Shown here: positions 42,152 to 49,802 of the stretch, in pieces
How the letters are laid out: each line of letters starts with the position of its first letter
How positions within the stretch are numbered: position 1 is the stretch's first letter
Position numbers and translations under genes: made by a program
The notes under the pieces: generated by a model
What the model was told of the DNA's origin: nothing
Seen by the model: the letters and a program-made list of their open reading frames with translations, nothing else
Databases searched by the model: none
DNA from: Cacconaster sp045114175
Lineage (GTDB): Bacteria > Bacteroidota > Bacteroidia > Bacteroidales > UBA932
Assembly (NCBI GenBank): GCA_045114175.1
Contig: JBGUJZ010000048.1
Span: 1 to 64,000 of the forward strand
Direction: 5' to 3'
Length of the DNA stretch: 64,000 nt

Positions 42152-43450
42152 TTAGTCCAGTTCGTGGATGGCGAGGCCGCTGCGGAGCTTCGGCTCGAAC
42201 CAGGTGGTCTTCGGCGGCATGATGTTGCCGGTGTCGGCAATGTTGATCAACTGCTGCATCGAAACCGGGTAGAGTGCAAAGGCTACCACCATCTCACCGC
42301 TGTCCACGCGTTTCTTCAGTTCGCCCAGGCCGCGGATACCGCCTACGAAGTCAATCCGGTTGGAGGTACGCAGGTCACCCAGGTTCAGAATCTTGTCAAA
42401 GACGAGGTTCGAGAGGATGGTGACGTCGAGCACGCCAATCGGATCGTTGTCGTTGTAGGTACCCGGCTTTGCGGTAAGTGAATACCAGACGCCTTCAAAA
42501 TACATGGAGAAGTTGTGCAAACCTGCCGGTTTGTACGGCTCGGAGCACTCGCAATGGCACGGCAGCTCACAATCGCACTTGCCACCATCTTTCGTGCAGT
42601 CACACTTGCACTCCACGATGAAGTCTTTCTGGAGGGCTTCAAAGAACTGTTTGCCGGTAAGGCCGTTGAGGTCCTTCACCACGCGGTTGTAGTCGATGAT
42701 CTTAAGCTGGTTATCCGGGAAGCAGACCGCCATGAAGTAGTTGTACTCCTCATTGCCGGTGTGCTTGGGATTCTGGCTGCGCTTCTCGGCGCCCACGCGT
42801 GCCGCAGCAGCGGTGCGGTGGTGACCGTCAGCCACATAGAATGCCGGAATGCCTGCAAAGATTTCGGTGATGCGTGCGATGTCCTTGTCGTCGTCAATCA
42901 CCCACAGCTTGTGGCCGAAACCGTCTTCGTCAGCAACGAAGTCGTATTCCGGAACGTGGGAGATATAGCGGAACATGATGGCATCGATCTCCGGGTTGTC
43001 CGGATAAGCAAAGAAGACCGGTTCGATGTTCGCATTCTGGATGCGGACGTGGATCATACGGTCGTCTTCCTTCTCCTTGCGGGTCAGCTCGTGCTTCTTG
43101 ATGGCACCGGTTGCATAGTCGTCCGTGTTGGCGCAGAGGATGATACCGTACTGGGTACGGCCTTCCATGGTCTGAGCATAGACGTAGTAGCACTCCTTGG
43201 CGTCGCGGGCGAGCCAGCCGCGCTCCTTCCAGAGCTTGTAGTTGGCCACGGCCTTGTCGTAGGTGCGCTGTTCGTGCTCACCGGCAATCGGTTCGAAGTC
43301 AATCTCCGGCTTGGTGATGTGGAGCAGCGATTTCTCGCCTGCTTCCGCACGTGCCTCCACGGAGTTCATTACATCATAGGGGCGTGCCGAGACCTCTTTG
43401 GCGATAGCCTTCGGAGGGCGGATGGCAGCAAAAGGTTTTACTTTGACCAT
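42152..43450 (-). CDS. DUF1015 family protein with a cysteine-rich insert
   Basis: A 432-residue protein with DUF1015 landmarks: KPFAAIRPPKAIAKEVSARPYDV, VYAQTMEGRTQYGI, FVADGHHRTAAAARVG (a conserved ADGHHR motif) and RIDFVGGIRGLGELKKRVDSG. The family is known for association with serine biosynthesis in Bacteroidota; its reaction is not established, though a kinase-like role has been suggested for relatives. Residues 281-302 are an unusual insertion with eight cysteines (281, 283, 285, 292, 294, 298, 300, 302) and one histidine, spaced as CxCxC, CxC and CHCxC, which looks like a metal-binding loop. It follows serA by 6 bp. Confidence 0.88.
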   Translation of the reverse strand: MVKVKPFAAIRPPKAIAKEVSARPYDVMNSVEARAEAGEKSLLHITKPEIDFEPIAGEHEQRTYDKAVANYKLWKERGWLARDAKECYYVYAQTMEGRTQYGIILCANTDDYATGAIKKHELTRKEKEDDRMIHVRIQNANIEPVFFAYPDNPEIDAIMFRYISHVPEYDFVADEDGFGHKLWVIDDDKDIARITEIFAGIPAFYVADGHHRTAAAARVGAEKRSQNPKHTGNEEYNYFMAVCFPDNQLKIIDYNRVVKDLNGLTGKQFFEALQKDFIVECKCDCTKDGGKCDCELPCHCECSEPYKPAGLHNFSMYFEGVWYSLTAKPGTYNDNDPIGVLDVTILSNLVFDKILNLGDLRTSNRIDFVGGIRGLGELKKRVDSGEMVVAFALYPVSMQQLINIADTGNIMPPKTTWFEPKLRSGLAIHELD

Positions 43451-43456
43451 AACCGA

Positions 43457-44380
43457 TTATTTGTTGACCTGGAATTTGCGGTTACCCGTTGCGAAGAAGT
43501 CGCAAATCTGGTTGGCAGCTGCCAAGCCGGCGTTGATGTTGGCCTCTGCGGTCTCTGCACCCTGCTTCTTGGGGGTTGCGAAGACGCGGTTGCCGAACTT
43601 CTCCTTCAGCTCCGGCATGCGCTCTGCAGCGATGTCGGTGACATACTTGAGGTCTTCACGCTCGCCGAGCACGCGGATGAGTTCCTCTTCGTTGATCACC
43701 TCCTTGCGGGCGGTGTTTACGAGGCAGGCACCCTTCGGCATTTTGGATACGAGGTTGTAGCCGATGGAACCCTTGGTCTCTGCGGTTGCAGGGATGTGGA
43801 GGGAGAGGAAGTCGGAACCAGCGTAGAGTTCGTCGATGGAAGCCACAGCCTTCACGCCGTCTGCAGCCATCTTCTCTGCGGGAACGAACGGGTCGAATGC
43901 AATCACGTTCATGCCGAAACCGTTCTTTGCAATCATAGCCACCAGGCGGCCGACATTGCCGTATGCGTGGATACCCACGGTCTTGCCTTTGAGCTCACGG
44001 CCGGTACCCGGGGTGAACTGGTTGCGGCTCATATAGATCATCAGGCCGATAGCCAACTCTGCGACAGCGTTGGAGTTCTGGCCCGGGGTGTTCATGGCCA
44101 CGATACCCTTTGCCGTGCAAGCGGCCAGGTCCAGGTTGTCGTAACCGGCACCGGCACGAACCACGATCTTCAGCTTCTGTGCGTGTGCGATCACGTCTGC
44201 AGTCACTTTGTCCGAACGGACGATCAGTGCGTCAGCGTCTGCCACAGCGGCAAAGAACTGTTCCACATCGGTGTATTTCTCGAGGAGAGCGAGTTCGTGA
44301 CCAGCCTTCTCGACGATGGCGCGGATGCCATCTACAGCTGCCTTTGCAAAAGGCTTCTCAGTTGCTACGAGAACTTTCAT
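43457..44380 (-). CDS. serA: D-3-phosphoglycerate dehydrogenase, short form
   Basis: A 307-residue D-2-hydroxyacid dehydrogenase without the ACT domain. NAD-binding: GKTVGIHAYGNVGRLVAMIA; catalytic Arg near 223 in CLVNTARKEVINEEEL; catalytic Glu likely in TDIAAERMPEL. The catalytic His normally in (T)PHxGA is replaced: the segment reads TPKKQGAETAEANINAG (near 268). I recall a similar TPKK in Bacteroides SerA, so this may be a lineage trait. It oxidises 3-phosphoglycerate, first step of serine synthesis. Lies between serC (12 bp) and DUF1015 (6 bp). Confidence 0.9.
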   Translation of the reverse strand: MKVLVATEKPFAKAAVDGIRAIVEKAGHELALLEKYTDVEQFFAAVADADALIVRSDKVTADVIAHAQKLKIVVRAGAGYDNLDLAACTAKGIVAMNTPGQNSNAVAELAIGLMIYMSRNQFTPGTGRELKGKTVGIHAYGNVGRLVAMIAKNGFGMNVIAFDPFVPAEKMAADGVKAVASIDELYAGSDFLSLHIPATAETKGSIGYNLVSKMPKGACLVNTARKEVINEEELIRVLGEREDLKYVTDIAAERMPELKEKFGNRVFATPKKQGAETAEANINAGLAAANQICDFFATGNRKFQVNK

Positions 44381-44392
44381 GATGGCAGCGGT

Positions 44393-45466
44393 TTATTTGT
44401 GGAGTTTTTCGAATTCCTGCATCGTAGCGATGAGAGCCTCGACAGCCTCTTTCGGGCAAGCGTTGTAGAGGGATGCGCGGAAGCCGCCGACACTGCGGTG
44501 ACCCTTGATACCCACCATGCCGCGAGCCTTTGCGAACTCCATGAATTCATCCTGGAGCGCTTCTTTGCCGGGAGCCATGACGAAGCAGACGTTCATGATG
44601 GAACGGTCTTCCTTCTCAGCGGTTCCTACGAAGAGGGAGTTGCGGTCGATTTCATCGTACAGCATCTGAGCCTTTTCCACATTCAGTTTGTGGATAGCCT
44701 CTACGCCACCGATGCTCTTGAGCCACTTGAGGGTCTCTTTCATCACGTAGATGGAGAATACCGGCGGGGTGTTGAACATGGACTCGCCGTCGATGTGGGT
44801 CTGGTAGTTGAGCATCGTAGGGAGGTAGCGGGTCACCTTGCCAAGGATGTCCTTGCGGATGATGACGAAGGTAACGCCGGCAGGGCCTACGTTCTTTTGA
44901 GCACCACCGTAGATGAGCGCATACTTGGAGACGTCCACCGGGCGGCTCATAATATCGGACGACATGTCAGCCACGAGGTTCACCGGGCAGTCGATGTCAT
45001 GCTTGATCTCGGTACCGTAGATGGTGTTGTTGGTCGTGATGTGGAAGTAATCGGCATCCTTCGGGATTTCGTAGCCCTTCGGAATGTAGTTGTAAACCTT
45101 ATCGGCAGAAGAAGCCACGCAAACTGCGTTGCCCAGGCCTTTAGCCTCTTTGAGAGCCTTCTTTGCCCAAACACCGGTTTCCAGGTATGCAGCCTTGTTC
45201 TCGAGCAGGTTCATCGGAACCATCAGGAACTGGAGAGATGCACCGCCGCCGAGGAAGAGAATTTCATAGTTCTCAGGAATGTGGAGCAGTTCGCGCCAGA
45301 GGGCACGGGTCTCAGCCATTACTGCATCCCACTCTTTGGAACGGTGAGAAACACATATTACCGACATTCCGGTGCCTGCGAAGTCCTTGAGAGCCTCGAT
45401 GGAACCGTCGATGGCAGCCTGCGGCAGAACGCACGGGCCGGCATTGAAGTTGTACGCTTTTTTCAT
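44393..45466 (-). CDS. serC: Phosphoserine aminotransferase
   Basis: A 357-residue PLP enzyme opening KAYNFNAGPCVLPQAAI, with SHRSKEWDAVMAETRALWREL, FLGGGASLQF, ADMSSDIMSRPVDVSKYALIYGGAQKNVGPAGVT (the Lys of AQKN binds PLP) and GHRSVGGFRASLYNACP. Transaminates 3-phosphohydroxypyruvate; also serves pyridoxine synthesis in many bacteria. First gene of the serine operon with a clear promoter at 45528-45559. Confidence 0.95.
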   Translation of the reverse strand: MKKAYNFNAGPCVLPQAAIDGSIEALKDFAGTGMSVICVSHRSKEWDAVMAETRALWRELLHIPENYEILFLGGGASLQFLMVPMNLLENKAAYLETGVWAKKALKEAKGLGNAVCVASSADKVYNYIPKGYEIPKDADYFHITTNNTIYGTEIKHDIDCPVNLVADMSSDIMSRPVDVSKYALIYGGAQKNVGPAGVTFVIIRKDILGKVTRYLPTMLNYQTHIDGESMFNTPPVFSIYVMKETLKWLKSIGGVEAIHKLNVEKAQMLYDEIDRNSLFVGTAEKEDRSIMNVCFVMAPGKEALQDEFMEFAKARGMVGIKGHRSVGGFRASLYNACPKEAVEALIATMQEFEKLHK

Positions 45467-45480
45467 ATAGTAATGAACAG

Positions 45481-45510
45481 TTTAAAGTTGTTTTAAAGTT
45501 GTTTAAAAAT
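45481..45510. repeat. Short direct repeats in the serC leader
   Basis: TTTAAAGTTG occurs at 45481-45490 and 45492-45501, with a degenerate third copy (TTTAAAAAT) at 45502-45510. They lie in the 5' untranslated region of serC. Confidence 0.5.
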
Positions 45511-45527
45511 AGTTACGGATATTAAGG

Positions 45528-45559
45528 CAAAGATAATAAGAATTCCGCCAGTTGTCAAA
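45528..45559 (-). promoter_or_regulatory. Promoter of the serC-serA-DUF1015 operon
   Basis: On the minus strand TTTG at 45559-45556 and TATCTTTG at 45535-45528, 20-bp spacer; an excellent Bacteroides-type promoter. It overlaps the 3' end of the upstream YigZ-family gene, which runs in the same direction. Confidence 0.75.
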
Positions 45560-46166
45560 ATATTTCGACGTTGGCCCAGCGGAGCGCTTCGCACAGCGCA
45601 TCTACCTTTGCAAGTCCCACTTTTACAGTGATTTCGCAGCTGTTCTCGAATTGCTGCGAAAGGACCTGGAGATTCCAATCCTTGACGATTTTCATCACAT
45701 CGTTCATCCGGGTGTAATCGAAGCCGATCCGGCAGGTGGCGCAGGCAGTCTTTTCCACCACGCGTGCGGTGGCCAGGGCGTCGGCCGTTGCCGTCTTGTA
45801 GGCCTTGATCAGTCCCGGTACGCCCAGCTTCACACCGCCGAAATAGCGGACCACCACCACGAGAATATCGCTGAGCTCCGCCGAAAGCAGTTGTCCCAGA
45901 ATGGGCCGGCCGGCGGTTGAGGAGGGTTCCCCGTCGTCATTGGCCCGCCAGGTGGCGCCATCCAGCCCGATCCGGTAGGCGTAGCAGTGGTGGCGCGCAT
46001 CAAAGTACTCCTTGCGCAGCGCGGCGATTCGCTCCTTGGCCTGCTCCTCCGTCTCCACCGGATAGGCAAAGGCGAGGAACTTGCTCCCGTTGTCTTTGTA
46101 GATCCCGGTAGAAGGGGCCTCGATACTGCGGTAGCGGTCGGTGGGGATGCGATTTTCTTCTTGCAT
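45555..46166 (-). CDS. YigZ/IMPACT family protein
   Basis: A 203-residue protein from the ATG at 46166 (a more distant ATG at 46205 would fall in the divergent promoter). The IMPACT N-terminal domain is clear: GSKFLAFAYPVETEEQAKERI, ARHHCYAYRIG, NDDGEPSSTAGRPILGQL and VVVVRYFGGVKLGVPGLIKAY, followed by a C-terminal DUF1949-like ferredoxin-fold domain. YigZ proteins are linked to ribosome or RNA handling, but the function is not settled. Divergent from the pRiA4b-like gene. Confidence 0.92.
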   Translation of the reverse strand: MQEENRIPTDRYRSIEAPSTGIYKDNGSKFLAFAYPVETEEQAKERIAALRKEYFDARHHCYAYRIGLDGATWRANDDGEPSSTAGRPILGQLLSAELSDILVVVVRYFGGVKLGVPGLIKAYKTATADALATARVVEKTACATCRIGFDYTRMNDVMKIVKDWNLQVLSQQFENSCEITVKVGLAKVDALCEALRWANVEIF

Positions 46167-46171
46167 TGATG

Positions 46172-46202
46172 TTGTAAAAGTACGGCAATTTTTGTAGATT
46201 TG
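46172..46202 (+). promoter_or_regulatory. Promoter of the pRiA4b-like/miaA pair
   Basis: TTG at 46172-46174 and TAGATTTG at 46195-46202 with a 20-bp spacer, 23 bp ahead of the ATG at 46226. Confidence 0.55.
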
Positions 46203-46225
46203 CAATCGTATTATCGAGTTGTCCT

Positions 46226-46777
46226 ATGTTGTACCGCGTACGCGTCACGCTCCCTGAGAGCAAAATCTTCTTCCGCGAATATGCCGTCAAGGCAGAGATG
46301 AGCCTTTTCGCTTTCCACGCGTTTATTGCCAACCAGTATGGGTTCGATCCGGACCAGATGGTCTATTTCGAAAGCCGCGATGCTGCGGGTGCCCGTCAGG
46401 GCCGCTATTGCCTCTTTGATATGGGCGACGGCGCCATGGACCGCGTCACTTTTGCCGATCTTGCTGGGCGTGAGGCCGCCGAGATCCGCTACATCTTTGA
46501 GATGCACAGCCGTCGCTATCTGTCCATAACCCTCGTAGGAGAAGAGCTGTTCAACCCGCGTGAAGTCTATCCCGCCCAGCTGGATGGAAAAGGGGATACC
46601 CCCGACCAGTTCGCCCGCTACGTGGATCCGGAGCCCTATGTGCCCGTCAAACCCTCTCATCCGGGTATGGATGATGACGATGAGGATTTTGACGATGATG
46701 ACGAAGACGACGAGGAGAACGACGGGGATGAAGACGGCGAACTGCTGGTAGACGAAGACTTCGGCCAAGAAGACTAA
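46226..46777 (+). CDS. pRiA4b ORF-3-like (IS1096 passenger-like) protein with acidic tail
   Basis: A 183-residue protein. Residues 1-120 follow the PRiA4_ORF3 pattern (YRVRVTLPESKIFFREYAV, LFAFHAFIANQYGFDPDQM, SRRYLSITLVGEELF). The last 35 residues are almost entirely Asp and Glu. The family name comes from a plasmid and an insertion sequence, but in Bacteroidota this gene is a stable neighbour of miaA, and nothing mobile is visible here. Function unknown; the acidic tail could bind a basic partner. Separated from miaA by 5 bp. Confidence 0.8.
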   Translation: MLYRVRVTLPESKIFFREYAVKAEMSLFAFHAFIANQYGFDPDQMVYFESRDAAGARQGRYCLFDMGDGAMDRVTFADLAGREAAEIRYIFEMHSRRYLSITLVGEELFNPREVYPAQLDGKGDTPDQFARYVDPEPYVPVKPSHPGMDDDDEDFDDDDEDDEENDGDEDGELLVDEDFGQED

Positions 46778-46782
46778 GCCCG

Positions 46783-47649
46783 ATGTCCGAGCTTCTCATC
46801 GTACTCGGCCCCACGGCTGTCGGCAAGACGGATTACAGCATCGACCTGGCGCTGAAATACGGCTCTCCCATCATTTCCTGTGACTCCCGGCAGATTTTCC
46901 GCGAGATGCGGATTGGTACGGCCCGTCCGAGTGAAGAACAGCTGGCGCGCGTCAAGCATTATTTCATTGCCTCCCATTCCATTACGGACAACTATACGGC
47001 CGGCCGCTACGAAGTGGAGGCGCTGGCCCTGCTGGAAGAACTTTTCAAGACCCACGATACGCTGGTGATGGCTGGCGGTTCAGGGCTTTATATCGATGCC
47101 CTCTGCAACGGGCTGGACGACTTCCCCGATGCCGATCCGCAGCTTCGCGCCTCGCTCATTGATCGCCTGGAGAAAGAGGGGCTCGCTTCGCTCCGCCACG
47201 AGCTCCGCCGGCTGGATCCGGCCACGGCCGAGCGGATTGATCCGGCCAACTGGCAGCGCATCATCCGCGCCCTGGAGGTTTGCATTGCCACCGGCCGTCC
47301 CTATTCGGAATTCCGCAGCGGCACGCGCAAGGAGCGCCCCTTCACCATCCGCAAGATTGGCCTCACACGGCCGCGCGAGGAACTCTATGCCCGCATCGAT
47401 GCCCGTGTGGACGAGATGATGGCAGAAGGCCTGGAAAAAGAGGCGCTCAGGCTGCTTCCTTATCGCAACCTGAGCGCGCTCAATACTGTGGGTTATCGCG
47501 AGTTGTTCGGCTATTTCGATGGGGAATACCCCTTGGAGGAGGCTGTCCGGCTCATCAAGCGCAACACGCGCCACTATGCCAAGAAACAGCTGACCTACTG
47601 GGCTCGCGACCCCGAAATCACTTGGCTTACTTTGCCTCTTCGTCCTTGA
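46783..47649 (+). CDS. miaA: tRNA dimethylallyltransferase
   Basis: A 288-residue enzyme with P-loop VLGPTAVGKTDYSIDLAL (GPTAVGKT at 9-16), ISCDSRQIFREMRIGTARPS, GGSGLYIDALCNGLDD, DPANWQRIIRALEV and LNTVGYRELFGYFDGE. It adds the dimethylallyl group to A37 of UNN-reading tRNAs. The last 23 bp overlap the last codons of the convergent FKBP gene. Confidence 0.94.
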   Translation: MSELLIVLGPTAVGKTDYSIDLALKYGSPIISCDSRQIFREMRIGTARPSEEQLARVKHYFIASHSITDNYTAGRYEVEALALLEELFKTHDTLVMAGGSGLYIDALCNGLDDFPDADPQLRASLIDRLEKEGLASLRHELRRLDPATAERIDPANWQRIIRALEVCIATGRPYSEFRSGTRKERPFTIRKIGLTRPREELYARIDARVDEMMAEGLEKEALRLLPYRNLSALNTVGYRELFGYFDGEYPLEEAVRLIKRNTRHYAKKQLTYWARDPEITWLTLPLRP

Positions 47650-48340
47650 CGACCTTGATCAGCTCCACGCGGAAGTGGATAGCTGCACCCGGCTGAATCT
47701 TTTCGCCGGCACCGCGCTCGCCGTAAGCGAGTTCTGCAGGGATCCAGAGGAGGATCTCGCCGCCTTCGTCAATGTGCTGCAGACCTTCGCCCCAGCCCTT
47801 GATGACCTGGTTCAGGCCGAAGGTGACGCTTTCACCACGCTCGTAAGAGGAGTCGAAAACCTCATCCTCGAGGTTCTTGCCTTCGTAGTTGACCTCTACC
47901 TTGTCGGTAAGGGAAGTGGGGAATACGCCGTTACCTTCGCGGACCACTTTGTACTGCAGACCGGACTCGGTGGTGACGACACCCGATTCCTTGCTGTTCT
48001 TCTCGAAGAAGGCAGCTGCCTTAGCTTCGTTTTCTTCTTTCTGAACGTTAGCGCGTTTCTCGAGGAAACCGTTGAGGGTCTGATAGAAGAGCTCCTGATC
48101 GAGTTCTACGTCAGCGCAAGCGTCCTTGATACCTTTGTTGATCTGAGCCATGTCCATCGGGCCAAAGTTGTTGCCCTTGAGAATCTGGCCAAAGTTGTAG
48201 CCAATCATGTAGCTGGCGTTCTTCACGTCTTCGCGGGTGATGCCTTTCGGCTGGTTGCCGCTGGCGCTTTTACCGCCGCAGCAGGAGCACAGGATAGCTG
48301 CAGATGCAGCGCACAGTGCGATAAGTTTGAGTGCTTTCAT
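47627..48340 (-). CDS. FKBP-type peptidyl-prolyl isomerase lipoprotein
   Basis: A 237-residue protein with a lipoprotein signal (ALCAASAAILCSCCGG), an FKBP_N helical dimerisation part (about 35-115: YMIGYNFGQILKGNNFG, KGIKDACADVELDQ) and a C-terminal FKBP domain (about 125-232: VEVNYEGKNLEDEVFDSSYERGE, VIKGWGEGLQHIDEGG, IPAELAYGERGAGEKIQPGA). A Mip/FkpA-like folding factor anchored in the envelope. It starts 8 bp after nhaA, so probably is in its transcript. Confidence 0.92.
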   Translation of the reverse strand: MKALKLIALCAASAAILCSCCGGKSASGNQPKGITREDVKNASYMIGYNFGQILKGNNFGPMDMAQINKGIKDACADVELDQELFYQTLNGFLEKRANVQKEENEAKAAAFFEKNSKESGVVTTESGLQYKVVREGNGVFPTSLTDKVEVNYEGKNLEDEVFDSSYERGESVTFGLNQVIKGWGEGLQHIDEGGEILLWIPAELAYGERGAGEKIQPGAAIHFRVELIKVVKDEEAK

Positions 48341-48348
48341 AAATAGGA

Positions 48349-49728
48349 TTATTGATTGTTGTTCGTTGTTTTTGCTTTGTCAAGTTTTTTTGCGGTTGCG
48401 CTGAAAATCAGGTAACCGACCACTGCCGCAGTGGCGGAAGTAATTAGGATGGCTACCTTGCCGGTATCAATCAGGCCAGCGTCGGTGAAGGCCAGGTTGT
48501 CAATGAAGATGGACATCGTAAATCCGATGCCACCCAGCACGCCGAGTGCCACGACTTGCGGCCAGGAAACGCCGTCAGGCAGCGCGGAGAGCTTGCATTT
48601 GACCGCCAGATAGCTGAAGAGGAAGATACCGATGGGCTTGCCGCAGAGCAGGCCGAAGAAGATACCCAGCGAGAGCCCGGTAACGCCCGGAACGGTGAAG
48701 TCCATATTCAGCACAACGGCGGCGTTGGCCAGTGCGAAGATGGGCATAATCAGGAAGTTCACGATGGGCTGCAGGTTGGATTCGAACTTGTGCATCAGCG
48801 GTTCAGCGGCATCCAGCTGCTCGGACATCTGGTGGATGATGTGCATCTGTTCGGTATTGGCCAGGGCCTCGATATTGGCTTTGGAGGTCTTCTTGAACTT
48901 ATCCAGCAGGTGCTGGGTCTGGACGCCAAAGCGCAGCTCGTTGATCTTGGTCTTGTAGGGCACCGTGATGGCCAGCAGCACACCCGCGATGGTGGCGTGG
49001 ACGCCGGAGAGATAAACCAGGTACCAGAGCGCGATGCCACCAATCACCGTTACCCAGACTTTGCGGACGCCCAGGCGGCCGGCAATGATCAGGGCAGCGA
49101 AGACCACCAGTGCCAAGCCGAGCCAGAGCAAGTGGATGGCGTGGGTCGGATAGAAGACGGCCAGCACCACGATGGATCCCAGGTCATCGGCAATCGCGAT
49201 GGCGGTCAGGAAGACCTTGACACCGAGCGGTGCCTTCTTGCCCAGGATGGCGAGGATACCGATGGCAAAGGCGATATCGGTGGCCATCGGGACACCCCAA
49301 CCGTGGGAGGTAGCAGGGTTGCCATGATTGAAGATGGTGAAAATCAACGCCGGGAAGATCATTCCGCCTAGTGCGGCAAAGACCGGGAGGGTGGCTTTCT
49401 TGACGGACGAGAGCTGGCCCACCGTCATCTCACGTTTGATTTCCAAACCTACCGTGAAGAAGAAAATGGCCATTAGGGCGTCGTTGACGAAAGCTCCGAT
49501 CGTAAAGTCTGGCCCGAAAACCGCATACGATCCAATCATGAGGTTGAAGGGAACTTCCCATATGCGGACGGCGGGTTGCAGGGCGGGAACGTTGGCGAAA
49601 ATCAGGGCGATTACCGTGCTGATAAGCAGCAGGATACCGCCGGAAGATTCTGCTTCGAAGAACTTGGTGAAGTAGCGTTGGGAGCTGCTGGTTACCGGTT
49701 GCTCTGCGGAGATCGTCTTTTCACTCAT
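48349..49728 (-). CDS. nhaA: Na+/H+ antiporter NhaA
   Basis: A 459-residue membrane protein with about twelve helices. Motifs: FFEAESSGGILLLISTVIALIFAN, DALMAIFFFTVGLEIKREM, MATDIAFAIGILAILG, AIAIADDLGSIVVLAVFY (the Asp-Asp of the ion site), and LGGIGFTMSIFIDNLAF. I choose the ATG at 49728; another at 49743 would leave almost no leader after the -7 box. Exports Na+ in exchange for protons. Confidence 0.93.
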   Translation of the reverse strand: MSEKTISAEQPVTSSSQRYFTKFFEAESSGGILLLISTVIALIFANVPALQPAVRIWEVPFNLMIGSYAVFGPDFTIGAFVNDALMAIFFFTVGLEIKREMTVGQLSSVKKATLPVFAALGGMIFPALIFTIFNHGNPATSHGWGVPMATDIAFAIGILAILGKKAPLGVKVFLTAIAIADDLGSIVVLAVFYPTHAIHLLWLGLALVVFAALIIAGRLGVRKVWVTVIGGIALWYLVYLSGVHATIAGVLLAITVPYKTKINELRFGVQTQHLLDKFKKTSKANIEALANTEQMHIIHQMSEQLDAAEPLMHKFESNLQPIVNFLIMPIFALANAAVVLNMDFTVPGVTGLSLGIFFGLLCGKPIGIFLFSYLAVKCKLSALPDGVSWPQVVALGVLGGIGFTMSIFIDNLAFTDAGLIDTGKVAILITSATAAVVGYLIFSATAKKLDKAKTTNNNQ

Positions 49729-49754
49729 ATACAATCGTTTCACAAATAGAGTTG

Positions 49755-49762
49755 CAAATATA
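49755..49762 (-). promoter_or_regulatory. -7 box of the nhaA promoter
   Basis: Minus-strand TATATTTG at 49762-49755. The upstream box is poor. The recQ gene diverges from the same short region. Confidence 0.45.
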
Positions 49763-49802
49763 GATAAAATTGCTTAATTTCGTTAGGTCAAAACTTCGCG
49801 GC

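Noticed and set aside
46226..46777. Insertion sequence remnant from the IS1096-like family name
   Set aside because: No transposase, inverted repeats or target duplication; the gene is a usual neighbour of miaA.
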